From the NCBI GenBank assembly GCA_000612485.1, contig CP007494.1, positions 2,108,001 through 2,172,000 of the forward strand: a stretch of DNA of 64,000 bases. The letters run 5' to 3'. Shown piece after piece: positions 8,183 to 18,039 of the stretch; within the stretch, counting starts at the first letter, position 1, and every line of letters starts with the position of its first letter. The position numbers were made by a program, and so were the translations under genes. The DNA comes from Bordetella holmesii ATCC 51541 (lineage in GTDB: Bacteria; Pseudomonadota; Gammaproteobacteria; Burkholderiales; Burkholderiaceae_B). The notes beneath the pieces are model-generated. The model worked only from the letters and a program-made list of their open reading frames with translations. It had not been told where the DNA came from and did no database searches.

Positions 8183-9220
8183 ATGGATTCCTCAATTGCG
8201 CTCATTTTGCTGCAAGACGGTATCGTCAACGGCTCCATCTATGCTCTGCTGGGCATGGCGCTGGTGCTGGTGTTCGCCGTCACGCGCGTGATCTTCATTC
8301 CACAAGGCGAGTTCGTTGCGTTCGGTGCCTTGACGCTGGCCATGCTGGTGGACGGTCGTGTGCCAGGCACCGTCTATCTGCTGGTGTTGCTGGGCTGTCT
8401 GGCCTTTGTGCTCGAACTGCTGCGCGCCGTGCGTACGCGCGTGTGGTCTTCGCTGCCCAAAAGCTTGGCTGGCTTCGTCGTTTTGCCCTTGGTGCTGTTG
8501 TGGATTGCGACCTCTTATGCGGCTGCCGGAAACTCTCTGTGGCTGAACATGCTGCTGACCCTGGTGTTGGTCATCTCCATGGGACCCATGGTCTACCGCA
8601 TCGTTTATCAACCGCTGGCCGAGGCCAGTGTGCTGGTGTTGTTGATCACATCGGTGGCGGTGCACTTCGCGCTGATGGGCTTGGCCCTGGTATTTTTTGG
8701 CGCCGAGGGCTGGCGTACTCCCGCATTCGTCAACGGGCAGGTCGATCTGGGCTTTACCACTTGGTCGGCGCAGAGCCTCTTCGTGGTGGCGACCTGCGCA
8801 ATTCTCATCGTGGCGCTGTGGCTGTTTTTCGGTAAGACGCTCTATGGCCGCGCTTTGCGGGCCACGGCGGTCAACCGGCGCGGTGCGCGGTTGATGGGCA
8901 TCAGCACCACGATGTCGGGCAGCCTGACCTTTACGCTTGCCGTGGCGATCGGCGCCATGTCCGGCATGCTCATCGCTCCCATCACCACCGTGTACTACGA
9001 CACGGGCTTTCTGATTGGCTTGAAGGGTTTTGTCGGTGCCATTATCGGCGGACTTGCCAGCTATCCGGTCGCTGCCGCAGGGTCGCTGCTGGTTGGCGTA
9101 CTGGAGTCATTCTCCTCTTTCTGGGCCAGCTCATACAAGGAAGTCATCGTCTTTACCCTGATCATTCCGGTTCTGGTCTGGCGTTCGTTCAGCAGCCGTC
9201 ATGTGGACGAAGAGGAATAA
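8183..9220 (+). CDS. Branched-chain amino-acid ABC transporter permease (LivH type)
   Basis: This is a 345-residue inner-membrane protein of the LivH family. The N-terminal LLQDGIVNGSIYALLGMALVLVF and the GAIIGGLASYPVAAAGSLLVG coupling loop near the C-terminus are family hallmarks, with about eight hydrophobic helices between. It is somewhat longer than LivH (about 300 residues) because of an extra hydrophobic/polar segment around residues 70-130. It lies 3 bp upstream of the fused permease-ATPase gene. The frame is intact. Confidence 0.9.
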   Translation: MDSSIALILLQDGIVNGSIYALLGMALVLVFAVTRVIFIPQGEFVAFGALTLAMLVDGRVPGTVYLLVLLGCLAFVLELLRAVRTRVWSSLPKSLAGFVVLPLVLLWIATSYAAAGNSLWLNMLLTLVLVISMGPMVYRIVYQPLAEASVLVLLITSVAVHFALMGLALVFFGAEGWRTPAFVNGQVDLGFTTWSAQSLFVVATCAILIVALWLFFGKTLYGRALRATAVNRRGARLMGISTTMSGSLTFTLAVAIGAMSGMLIAPITTVYYDTGFLIGLKGFVGAIIGGLASYPVAAAGSLLVGVLESFSSFWASSYKEVIVFTLIIPVLVWRSFSSRHVDEEE

Positions 9221-9223
9221 GCC

Positions 9224-11059
9224 ATGAACCGTATTCTGCTCGCTCTGTTCATCGTGGTGGTGGCTGCGCTGCCAGCGCTTTCGGCCACGCCTGAATTCTG
9301 GATCACGCAACTCAATTACATTGGCCTGGCCAGCCTCGTGGCGCTGGGCCTGGTGCTGTTGACCGGCGTCGGAGGTTTGACCAGCTTCGGTCAGGCGGCG
9401 TTCGTCGGCCTGGGCGCTTACACCACTGCCTATCTGACCACGCAATACGGCACGTCGCCGTGGCTGGCCCTGGTGGCCGGCCTGCTGATTACGGCGGCGG
9501 TGGCGTTCTTCCTCGGTCTTATCACCCTGCGACTGTCCGGGCATTACTTGCCGTTGGGCACGATCGCTTGGGGATTGTCGCTGTTCTACCTGTTCGGCAA
9601 CCTGGATTTCCTGGGCAAGCATGATGGGATTGCCGGCATCGAGCCTCTGTCGATTTTCGGCTTCTCATTGGCCAGCGGGCGGCATATCTATTACCTGATA
9701 TGGGCATTGGTGCTGTTAGCCTTGTGGGCTACTCGCAATCTGCTGGACTCTCGTGCCGGCCGCGCGATCCGTGCGCTGAAAAGCGGCGCAGGCATGGCGG
9801 AGTCCATGGGAGTCAATACGGGCAGCTACAAGATCATTATCTTCGTCTGGGCAGCCTTGCTGGCCTGCATCTCGGGCTGGTTGTATGCGCATATGCAACG
9901 TGCCGTCAGCCCTAGCCCCTTTGGCCTGAATTACGGTATCGAATACCTGTTCATGGCGGTGATCGGCGGAGCCTCTTATGTGTGGGGCGCGGTGCTGGGC
10001 TCGGCCGTGATCCTGGGACTGAAGGACCAGTTGCAGAACTGGTTGCCCAAGCTGCTGGACACCGAGGCCAATTTCGAACTCATCGCCTTTGGCGTGCTGA
10101 TGATCCTGGTGCTGCAATATGCCAGCCAGGGTCTGTGGCCGATCTTCGCAGGCTGGTGGTCTCGCCTGACCTCGGGGGCGTCGACCCGCCGTAATCTGGC
10201 TCCGCCGCCGCAGGCGCCTGCGCTGCCTCAGCGGCAACGTCCTGCCGCAGGTGAGCTGGTGCTCGAGGTCGACGCCATCCGTAAAGAGTTCGGCGGTCTT
10301 GTTGCAGTCAACGACATCAGTTTCAAGGTCAGAGCCGGCGAGATCATGGGCCTGATTGGTCCCAATGGCGCAGGCAAGAGCACGACGTTCAACCTCATCA
10401 GCGGTGTGCTGCCCGTCACGCGTGGACAGGTGCGCTTTCTGGGACAGCGTATCGATGGCTCATCGGCGCGCGCGATTGCTCAGCGCGGAGTGGGGCGGAC
10501 GTTCCAGCATGTACAGTTGTTGCCGACCATGACGGTTCTCGAGAACGTTGCTTTGGGCGCGCATATGCGTCTCGATGTGGGCGTGCTCGCCGGCGCCTTG
10601 CATACCGAACGCGGCCGCGAAGCACAACTGCTGCACGAGGCGGCGGTGCAATTGCGCCGCGTCGGGCTCGGTGACTATCTGTACGAGCAGGCAGGCAATC
10701 TGGCGCTGGGGCAGCAACGAATTCTGGAAATCGCCCGGGCGCTGGCCTGCGACCCTGTGCTGCTGTTGCTTGATGAGCCGGCAGCCGGACTGCGTTACAA
10801 GGAAAAGCAGGAACTGGCCCAAGTGCTGGAGCACCTGCGCGCAGAGGGCCTGAGCATCCTGTTGGTTGAACACGATATGGATTTTGTGATGCGCCTGACC
10901 AATCATCTGGTCGTCATGGATTTCGGCACTAAGCTGGCCGAAGGGGTGCCGGCTGACGTACAGCAGAACCCCGCCGTACTGGAAGCGTACCTTGGCGGGA
11001 TTGACGATGATCTGCCCGAAGCGGATCGCGCGCCTGCCACTGCTGGAGGTTTGCAATGA
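9224..11059 (+). CDS. Fused branched-chain ABC permease (LivM) and ATP-binding protein (LivG)
   Basis: This single 611-residue protein combines two subunits. Residues 1 to about 320 are a LivM permease ([21 protein letters not shown] and [17 protein letters not shown] coupling loop). A proline-rich linker ([14 protein letters not shown]) leads to a LivG ATPase from about residue 345, with Walker [10 protein letters not shown], signature [15 protein letters not shown] and Walker [12 protein letters not shown]. Such LivM-LivG fusions are known in proteobacteria and appear functional. The start of livF overlaps its end by 4 bp. The LALGQ signature replaces canonical LSGGQ, but this branch of ATPases commonly has LxxGQ. 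Confidence 0.92.
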   Translation: MNRILLALFIVVVAALPALSATPEFWITQLNYIGLASLVALGLVLLTGVGGLTSFGQAAFVGLGAYTTAYLTTQYGTSPWLALVAGLLITAAVAFFLGLITLRLSGHYLPLGTIAWGLSLFYLFGNLDFLGKHDGIAGIEPLSIFGFSLASGRHIYYLIWALVLLALWATRNLLDSRAGRAIRALKSGAGMAESMGVNTGSYKIIIFVWAALLACISGWLYAHMQRAVSPSPFGLNYGIEYLFMAVIGGASYVWGAVLGSAVILGLKDQLQNWLPKLLDTEANFELIAFGVLMILVLQYASQGLWPIFAGWWSRLTSGASTRRNLAPPPQAPALPQRQRPAAGELVLEVDAIRKEFGGLVAVNDISFKVRAGEIMGLIGPNGAGKSTTFNLISGVLPVTRGQVRFLGQRIDGSSARAIAQRGVGRTFQHVQLLPTMTVLENVALGAHMRLDVGVLAGALHTERGREAQLLHEAAVQLRRVGLGDYLYEQAGNLALGQQRILEIARALACDPVLLLLDEPAAGLRYKEKQELAQVLEHLRAEGLSILLVEHDMDFVMRLTNHLVVMDFGTKLAEGVPADVQQNPAVLEAYLGGIDDDLPEADRAPATAGGLQ

Positions 11060-11796
11060 GTGCCGTTCTCGAAGTGCAGGGCCTGTCGGCGCGTTATGGC
11101 AAGGTTGGGGCGCTCAATGACGCAGCCCTGCAGGTGCGCGCTGGCAGCATCGTGACGGTGATCGGCGCCAATGGCGCCGGCAAATCCACCATGCTCAATG
11201 CCATCATGGGGTCGTTGCCTCAGACCGGCCACGCCGTGGGCGCGGTACAGTATGCGGGCAACGACGTATCCGGCTGGCAGGTTGAACGGCGCGTGTACGC
11301 TGGCATGTCGCTGGTGCCCGAGCGCCGTGAACTGTTTGGCAGCATGTCGGTGGAAGACAATCTGCTGCTTGGCGGCTTTCGCCGTTACCGCGCCCGCGAG
11401 GCCGGTTGGCGCGATACCTTGCTGGAAGTGTTCGATCTCTTCCCACGGTTGCGTGAGCGACGAAGCCAGCAGGCGGGCACACTGTCCGGTGGCGAACGCC
11501 AGATGCTGGCCGTCGGCCGTGCCTTGATGGCCAAACCGCAGTTGCTCATGCTGGATGAGCCCAGCTTGGGCCTGGCACCGCGGATTGTGCGCGAGATCTT
11601 CCACATCATTGCGCGCCTGCGTGAAACGGGGGTGGCGATATTGCTGGTCGAACAAAACGCCCGCGCCGCTTTGCAGGTCGCGGATTACGGTTATGTGCTG
11701 GAAACCGGCGAAATCATCCTGCATGGCCCTGCGCGCGAGTTGGCCGGCAACCCCCGTGTCATCGAAAGCTATCTGGGTCTGGGCAAACAGCACTGA
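11056..11796 (+). CDS. livF: Branched-chain amino-acid ABC transporter ATP-binding protein LivF
   Basis: This 246-residue ATPase of the LivF family has Walker [10 protein letters not shown] at residues 37-45, signature [15 protein letters not shown] and Walker [14 protein letters not shown]. The [18 protein letters not shown] segment is typical of LivF. It pairs with the LivG half of the preceding fused gene, overlapping it by 4 bp. It converges with the phospholipase C pseudogene 8 bp away; no terminator is obvious in that gap. Confidence 0.93.
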   Translation: MSAVLEVQGLSARYGKVGALNDAALQVRAGSIVTVIGANGAGKSTMLNAIMGSLPQTGHAVGAVQYAGNDVSGWQVERRVYAGMSLVPERRELFGSMSVEDNLLLGGFRRYRAREAGWRDTLLEVFDLFPRLRERRSQQAGTLSGGERQMLAVGRALMAKPQLLMLDEPSLGLAPRIVREIFHIIARLRETGVAILLVEQNARAALQVADYGYVLETGEIILHGPARELAGNPRVIESYLGLGKQH

Positions 11797-11804
11797 GGTT
11801 GCTT

Positions 11805-13903
11805 TCAAACCGTGAGCTTCAGCGGCCCGCCCATTGCCGGATCCGATACGGAGGGCTGGCCGTTCTCCATGCGGCCCGCCATCCGCCGGTAAAACGCCGT
11901 GTCGTCCGGGCTGTCGACTTCGACGTCGTACCAACGGCCGGTGGCGGCCACGCTCCATTGCACGCTGGCCTGCCCGCCGGGCTGCAGCACCAAATGCTGC
12001 GGCGGGAGGTCTCCATACGTGTTGCCGGCCAGTCGCAAATGGTGGCGATGCGTGTCCCGGTTCACCATCGTCAATTGCAGCATGTGTTGCCCCGGCCGAT
12101 AGTCCAGCCGCATCAGCACCGGCATGTTGCCGGCATACCGCCAGTGATAGCCATTGGGGCCCAGAACCCACAGATCGTAGGGAGTTTGCTGCCAGACGTC
12201 GCGCAACTGCTTGCCCGCCTCGACGGTATAGCGGCGCGGCGGGTCCTCTAAACGCCTGCGATCATAGACGTGAAAGACGGCAGCGGCCTGCCCGGCATTG
12301 ATGAACTCCAGTTCGATGCCACGTTCGTTTACTTGCTCATGGATATGCAGCGCATAGGGCAATGCCCGTGAGGGGCGTGTCCCCTGGGACTGGTAGGCCA
12401 CGGCGGGCTCGTCGGGCGCAACCGCCAGGGTGGTCTGCGGCAACGCGCCAGCACGCGTGGCGAGAGCTGCCGTGGGCGGCAGCTCGGGCAGCGCCGCGCT
12501 AGCCTCGGCGGTAAAGTCGAAGATCGATGTCAGATCGCCACATACGGCGCGCCGCCAGGCCGAGATGTTGGGTTCCGCCACGCCGAAGCGCCGCTCGATG
12601 AACTGCAGGATGGAAGTGTGATCGAAGACCTCGGAGTTGACCCAGCCACCGCGCGTCCATGGCGAGATAACATACATGGGCACGCGTGGCCCGAGGCCAT
12701 AGGTAGCACCGCACAAACGGCCCAGATCATCCTTCTCTACACCGGTGACGATCTCGTGATACTCGCCGGTAGTATCCACGGTGGAAGCGCCTGACCACTG
12801 CATGTGTGGGGCCCGTCGTGGCGTGACGGCGGTGCCGGAGGGGGCATATGGTCAAAAAAACCATCGTTCTCATCGAACATAAGCAAGAGCACGGTCTTGC
12901 TCCAGACTTGCGGATTGGCCGTCAATGCCTTGAGTACCCTTGCGGTGTAATCGGCGCCTTGTGCCGGGCTGGAAGGGCTGGGATGCTCCGAACCAGTCTT
13001 GGTCGCGCATATCCAGCTGACCTGCGGCAGACGGTCTGCGCGCACGTCGTCTTCAAGACTGGCCAAGTCGTGAGTGCTAAGGGCTTGCTGCCGCAGTGCG
13101 TCCTCCGAACCCGCCAAATGGTGATAGGCGTCCCGATAGGTCTTGAATCCCGCCATCGGATTCAGCGAGTAGTTGTCGTTCATGTCCTGGTAGATACGCC
13201 ACCGGATACCCGCGCGTTGCAGCCGCTCGGGGTAGCTCGTCCAGGTGTAGGCACGAGCGGGATCCCCGCCACTGAGCGTGTTGTAGGTGTTGCCCAAGGC
13301 CGGGCCGTTGCCGCGCCCCAGGCCGTCATTGCTGCCCGTCCAGGCAAACAGGCGGTTGGTATTGGTGCCGCCTGTGAAAGAACAGTGATAGGCGTCACAA
13401 ACGGTAAAGGCCTGGGCCAGTGCGAACTGAAAGGGCAGATCCCCCTGAGCGAAGTACGCCATGGAGTGGTTTTGCTTGAAAACCGGCCACCGATGCATGC
13501 GGCCCATGTCCCAGGCGTCCTGGGCATTGGACCAGGTGTGCGGTGTGCCTTTAACGCGCATGAGCTCGAACATGCGTGCGGTGTCGAGGTGGAAGGGCCG
13601 CAGGATGCGCGGCGTGCCCTCGTCGTTGATCTGGTTCCAAACGGTCGCGTTGTGGCGACCGTGGCGGTCGGGCACGGGGATGGGGAACCGATCGCCGAAT
13701 CCGCGCACGCCGGCCAGCGTGCCGAAATAGTGGTCGAACGACCGGTTCTCCTGCATGAAAACGACGATATGCTCGATATCCTCGATCGTGCCGGTGCGCC
13801 GTTGCGGTTCGATGGCCAAGGCCTGGCGAATGATGCTGGGCAGCACACCCATCGCCACGCCGGCTTTGGCCGTGCTGCGCAGAAACTCGCGTCGGTTCTT
13901 CAT
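11805..13903 (-). pseudogene. Phosphocholine-type phospholipase C, frameshifted
   Basis: The 5' part (13903 down to about 12805) encodes a Tat signal (NRREFLRSTAKAGVAMG) and the phosphoesterase core (DIEHIVVFMQENRSFDHYFGT, FDENDGFFDHMPPPAPPS). The 3' part, in another frame, continues with GASTVDTTGEYHE, VPMYVISPWTRGGWVNSEVFDH and a C-terminal DUF756-like domain. The switch falls at a CA-repeat near 12803-12808. Removing two bases there (or adding one) joins the halves into about 699 residues, the usual length for this acid-phosphatase/phospholipase C family. Unless slippage occurs, the product is a 388-residue truncated protein. Such enzymes are exported by Tat and cleave phosphatidylcholine or sphingomyelin. 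Confidence 0.85.
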
Positions 13904-14044
13904 CGTCCCCGTCTCTCGTCGTCAACCGGCGCACACACGCAGTATGCCGCCTGGCAGCCAGCATACTGCGTCCGGACAGCCTACTGGGGAAGCAGGTCTG
14001 TCCCGCCGCAGGCGGCCACCGTCTGCGCCACCTGCCAACCGGGT

Positions 14045-14884
14045 TCAGGTCTGGCTTTCGGCGTAGTTCATGTAAAGACGATGCGCGCGCTGAGCCAGCG
14101 GACCGTAGGGAAGCTCGCGGTCTTCGACGCGGTTGACATGAACAACCTTGCCGTAATTGCCGGTGGAAAACACTTCATCGGCCTGTTCGATATCGGCGCG
14201 GGTGAGGCTGCGCTCCTGGACTTGGACGCCGTCGGTGCGCAGCAGCGCCAATACGCGTTGGCGCGTGATTCCGTTGAGGAAGGTGCCATTGGGTACCGGA
14301 GTGGCGACGATGCCGTCCTTGGCGATCCAAATATTGCTCGACGCAAATTCGGCCACGTTGCCGTCGCCGTCGCACATGATGGCGTTGTCGAAACCGCGCG
14401 AGGCTGCCTCGGCAATGGCACGCTGTCCGTTGGGATACAGGCAGGAGGCCTTGGCATCGGTGGGCGCCATGTTGGGCCAGGAGCGCACGAAGGGCGAAAA
14501 GCCCGCCGAAAAGCCCTGAGTGCCAGGCATGGGCACTTTGAAGACGTGCAGCACGAATTGTGTTTTCTCGGCATCCGGCAGCAAGAAGCCGTCAGCGCAA
14601 TAGAACATCGGCTTGATATACAGTTCGGCGCCAGCCGGAAAGCGGGCGATGGCTTCGCGGCAAAGCGTTTCGATTTCAGCGGCGCTCAGTTTGGGCTTCA
14701 TCAGCATGCGTTCGGCCGAACGGACCACGCGCTGGCAATGCAAATCCAGATCGGGCGTCAGGCCGCGAAAGGCACGCGCGCCGTCAAATACCATGCTGGC
14801 CATCCAGAAGGCGTGGTCGGCCGGGCCGAGCAGCTTGGGGTTGTCGGTCAACCACTGGCCGTTGTACCAGAAAAGGGCATCCAT
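14045..14884 (-). CDS. ilvE: Branched-chain amino-acid aminotransferase (class IV PLP enzyme)
   Basis: This 279-residue cytoplasmic aminotransferase has the class IV fold pattern: MVFDGARAFRG, IKPMFYCADG, the PLP-lysine region TDAKASCLYPN (K146), the NVAEFASSNIWI segment with its conserved glutamate, and GTFLNGITRQRVLALL. These fit IlvE, which interconverts branched-chain amino acids and 2-oxo acids. D-amino-acid transaminase or aminodeoxychorismate lyase relatives are less likely but share the fold. The ATG at 14884 (MDALFWYNGQW) is preferred to an upstream in-frame start because homology begins there. It lies just downstream of the decayed liv cluster on the same strand. Confidence 0.83.
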   Translation of the reverse strand: MDALFWYNGQWLTDNPKLLGPADHAFWMASMVFDGARAFRGLTPDLDLHCQRVVRSAERMLMKPKLSAAEIETLCREAIARFPAGAELYIKPMFYCADGFLLPDAEKTQFVLHVFKVPMPGTQGFSAGFSPFVRSWPNMAPTDAKASCLYPNGQRAIAEAASRGFDNAIMCDGDGNVAEFASSNIWIAKDGIVATPVPNGTFLNGITRQRVLALLRTDGVQVQERSLTRADIEQADEVFSTGNYGKVVHVNRVEDRELPYGPLAQRAHRLYMNYAESQT

Positions 14885-15791
14885 CTTGACTCTATCCTTG
14901 GAATCTCGTGCGCCCGCAGGCGCCAAGCTGCCAAGCATACCGGGGAACGGTTCGCACGTCGCGGGCGAGGCCAGGATGCACAAGGTCCGCCGCCAGGCTG
15001 GCAGGCGACGGGCGCGCGGAGGGCTTCCGGGGCTCAGGCGCGCGCGCTGCGACGGCGTTGCAGCCAGGCGCTGAACTCACCTACCAGTCCGCGGCGGAAG
15101 GTCATGACGCAGATCACGAAGATCAGGCCGATCACGATGGTGACGGACTCGCCCAGACGCAAGAACCAATCCGCGCCTGTCAGGTTGGCCATGAACTGGC
15201 CAAAGTCCCCGACTTTGTTCTCCAGCAGCACGATAACGAAGGCGCCAATGATGGGGCCGGTGAGAGTGCCCAATCCTCCGATGAGGGTCATGAGGATGAC
15301 CAGCCCGGACATCTGCCAGGTGGCGTCGGACAGCGTGGCGGATACGAACACCAGGGTCTTGGTGGCCCCCGCCAGCCCAGCGATGGCTGCCGACAGCACG
15401 AAGGCCAGCAATTTGAACCGGTCGGTGTCGTAACCCAGGGAAATGGCGCGTGGCTCGTTCTCGCGCAGACCTTTGAGCACCTGTCCGAAGGGCGAGTGCA
15501 CCGTGCGCCAGATGATGAAGTAGCCAATGGCGAATATTGCCATCACGACATAGTAAAGATTGATGTCCTGAGACAGGTCCAGCAGGCCGAGGAACTTGCC
15601 GCGCGGCACACCTTGCAGGCCGTCCTCTCCACCGGTGAACTTGGCTTGCAGAAAGAAGAAGAACACCATTTGCGCCAAGGCCAGTGTGATCATGGCGAAG
15701 TAAATGCCGCTGCGTCGGATGGCAATCGCGCCCATGACCAGGCCCAGAAGCGCGGCGATCAGCACGCCGAACAGCAGGCCCAGTTCTGTGG

Positions 15792-16845
15792 GCTAGCTGT
15801 GAACTGTCAATAGGTTGTATTCGTCCAGGTTGAGTCTGGAGATGGGTACAGCGCGCCCGATGCCTTGGTGGGGTCGATGCCAGTTGTAGTGGTGTAGCCA
15901 GGATTTCATGGCATCGGCTCGGTGTTGGGAGTTCTGGTAGGTGTGAGCGTAAGCCCACTCACGCAAGGCCGACTGGATGAAGCGTTCGGCCTTGCCATTG
16001 GTCTGTGGGCGGTAAGGTCGGGTAAAGCGGTGCTTGATGCCCAGCTCATGGCACAGCGCGGCGAAGGCGCGGCTGCGAAAGGCCGAGCCATTGTCGGTGA
16101 GCAAGCGCTGGATGGTCACGCCCAGGCGCTGGTAGTAGGCCACTGCGTCCTTGAGGAACTGGACGGCGCTGGGGAAGCGCTCGTCGGGGTGGATGTCGGT
16201 GAAGGCCACGCGGGCGTGGTCATCGATGGCCACGAAGACGAAGTCCCAGCCGGCCCCTCAACGGTATCGCGTCGGTTGCCCGTGACCCGGTGGCCAGGGC
16301 GCTGGATACGTCCCAGCTTCTTGATGTCGATGTGCAGCAGATCGCCGGGGGCCTGATGCTCGTAGCGCACCACCGGCTCGGCCGGCTCCAGGTCGGCCAG
16401 GTGCGACAGACCGGCGCGGGCCAGGACGCGGCTGACGGTGCTGGCTGACACGCCCAGCGCCTGGGCGATGCGCACTTGGGTCAGCCGCTTGCGGCGCAGC
16501 TCCACGATAGCCAGCGCCTTGGCCGGCGCAATCGCTCGGGGCGAGACCGTCGGGCGCGAGGACGCATCGGCCAAGCCCGCCTGGCCCTGAGCCAGGAAGC
16601 GGCCCAGCCATTTGCGCACAGTCGGCGCGGTGACCCCATAGGCGCGGGCCGCTTCAGGCACACAAACTTGATGGGCGATCAATTGCTGGACCATTTCGAG
16701 GCGACGTAGGAAGGTCAATCGGGCATGCTTATGGGTGTTCATCCGGCCGGGCTCCTTGAGTGAACTGGGGGGTTGGCGATTTCCAGTTTCTCAAATCCGG
16801 TTCGGATGAACCATGCATACAACCTATTGAATCTTCACAGCTAGC
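15792..16845 (-). mobile_element. IS481 copy 1 (1042 bp, inserted in livM) with 6-bp target duplication
   Basis: The element runs 15798-16839 and is flanked on both sides by GCTAGC (15792-15797 and 16840-16845), matching the NCTAGN target preference of IS481. The imperfect terminal repeats are TGTGAAGATTCAATAGG and TGTGAACTGTCAATAGG, extending to about 24 bp. Transposase orientation is minus. It is nearly identical to copy 2 at 59372-60413, which is in the opposite orientation. Matching flanks show that it arrived by simple transposition and has not since recombined with another copy. Confidence 0.97.
15793..16742 (-). pseudogene. IS481 transposase, frameshifted at a G-run
   Basis: The 5' part encodes the helix-turn-helix region (RLTFLRRLEMVQQLIAHQ, YGVTAPTVRKWLGRFLAQG) and reaches NRRDTVEG. 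It then leaves frame at a four-base run (CCCC on the plus strand, 16254-16257). Copy 2 has five bases there and stays in frame as EGAGWDFVFVAIDDH. The 3' part, in the shifted frame, holds the rve/DDE integrase core: AIDDHARVAFTDIHPDE, LLTDNGSAFRSRAF, YRPQTNGKAERFIQ. The TAG stop at 15793-15795 lies in the duplicated target, outside the element. Either this copy is inactive or the base is a sequencing error. Confidence 0.9.
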
Positions 16846-17061
16846 CCCACACCTTCAGGGCATAGCCTGCGGCGTAGGCGGCGCTGCCCAAAAAGGCAGC
16901 ATGACCGAATGACAGCAGTCCGGTATACCCGAGCAGCAGGTTGAAGGCGCAGGCAAACAGCGCGTAGCACATCACCTTCATGGCAAAGATCGGATACACG
17001 CCCAGAAAGGGCAGGGCAGCGACGACGATTGCGACGGCAAAGTAGCCCAGAAGTTGACGGT

Positions 17062-17949
17062 TCATTTCTCTTTTCCAAACAGTCCGGCCGGGCGCAGCAG
17101 CAGCACGATGGCCATGATGATGAACACGACGGTGCTGGAGGCTTCGGGCCAGAACACCTTGGTCAGGCCTTCGATCACACCCAGGCCCAGGCCGGTGAGA
17201 ATCGCGCCCATGATCGAGCCCATCCCGCCAATCACCACTACCGCAAACACCACGATGATGAGGTTCGAGCCCATCAGTGGCGAGATCTGCAGAACGGGGG
17301 CGGCCAGCACGCCGGCAAAGCCGGCCAGTGCAACGCCAAAACCATAGGTCAGCGTGATCATGCGCGGCACGTTTACGCCGAAGGCTTCGACCAGACGCGG
17401 ATTCTCCGTTCCCGCGCGCAACAGGGCGCCCAGACGAGTGCGCTCAATGACGAACCAGGTCACCAGACAGACCACCAGCGATGCGACGACCACCCAGCCA
17501 CGGTAGATGGGAAGAATCATGAAGCCCAGATTGGTTGCGCCACGCAACAGTTCCGGCGTCGGATACGGCTGGCCGGAAACGCCGTAGATACTGCGAAAAA
17601 TGCCTTCGATCAGCAGCGTCAGGCCGAACGTCAGCAGCAATCCATAGAGATGATCCAGTTTGTAAAGATGACGCAGCAGTAGGCGTTCGATGATGATGCC
17701 AAACAGACCTACTACCAACGGAGCCACGACGAGCATGACCCAGTAGTTCAAGCCGAGGTAGGCCAGCCCCATCCAGGCCAGAAAAGCCCCCAGCATATAG
17801 AGCGCGCCGTGGGCGAAGTTGATGACGTTGAGCAGGCCGAAAATGACTGCCAGCCCCAACGAAAGCATGGCATAGAAGGAACCGTTGACCAGACAGAGCA
17901 GCAGTTGCCCTAGCAAAACCTGTATCGGGATGCCGAAAATATCAGTCAT
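17062..17949 (-). CDS. livH: Branched-chain amino-acid ABC transporter permease LivH (decayed cluster)
   Basis: This intact 295-residue permease begins MTDIFGIPIQVLLGQ. It has QLLLCLVNGSFYAMLSLGLAVIFGLLNVINFAHGALYM, split here as LCLVNGSFYAMLSLGLAV and FGLLNVINFAHGALYM, and the VVIGGMGSIMGAILTGLGLG coupling loop. It sits between a binding-protein gene with a nonsense codon and a livM split by IS481. Its own frame is undamaged, but the transporter cannot be complete. The stop overlaps the livM start by 4 bp, the original operon arrangement. Confidence 0.92.
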   Translation of the reverse strand: MTDIFGIPIQVLLGQLLLCLVNGSFYAMLSLGLAVIFGLLNVINFAHGALYMLGAFLAWMGLAYLGLNYWVMLVVAPLVVGLFGIIIERLLLRHLYKLDHLYGLLLTFGLTLLIEGIFRSIYGVSGQPYPTPELLRGATNLGFMILPIYRGWVVVASLVVCLVTWFVIERTRLGALLRAGTENPRLVEAFGVNVPRMITLTYGFGVALAGFAGVLAAPVLQISPLMGSNLIIVVFAVVVIGGMGSIMGAILTGLGLGVIEGLTKVFWPEASSTVVFIIMAIVLLLRPAGLFGKEK

Positions 17950-17994
17950 CTTGAGAAAATCCTGCGCGAGCGATGGTGATCGTTGCGGTGAGCG

Positions 17995-18025
17995 ACGCAG
18001 CCTTGCCGGTCAGGCAAGGCTGCGT
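17995..18025 (-). other. Perfect 13-bp stem-loop between liv binding protein and livH
   Basis: ACGCAGCCTTGCC (17995-18007) is fully complementary to GGCAAGGCTGCGT (18013-18025) around a 5-nt loop. There is no T-run on either strand. The position, just after the binding-protein stop, parallels the stem-loops in the intact cluster at 8.0 kb and suggests an mRNA-stabilising or attenuating element. Confidence 0.7.
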
Positions 18026-18039
18026 GAAGAATGGAAAAT

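Larger units (their letters stand above)
15034..17065 (-). pseudogene. livM: LivM-type permease gene interrupted by IS481
   Basis: The N-terminal piece (17065 to 16840) encodes MNRQLLGYFAVAIV through GYALKVWG, with the permease signature LLGYTGLLSFGHAAFLG. The C-terminal piece (15797 to 15034) resumes PTELGLLFGVLIAALLG and carries RRSGIYFAMITLALAQM, ENEPRAISLGYD and a GGLGTLTGPIIGAFV coupling loop. IS481 lies between them, flanked by a duplicated GCTAGC. Collapsing the duplication gives KVWG-TAG-PTELG in one frame, where homologues usually have leucine, so a nonsense codon existed at the target. No ATPase genes follow. Start 17065 is 4 bp inside the upstream permease. Confidence 0.9.

Noticed and set aside
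12848..15433. 861-codon open frame on the plus strand, opposite plc, ilvE and livM
   Set aside because: It is antisense to three recognisable genes, has no domain-like pattern and is His/Arg/Gln-rich. This is typical of a shadow frame in high-G+C DNA.
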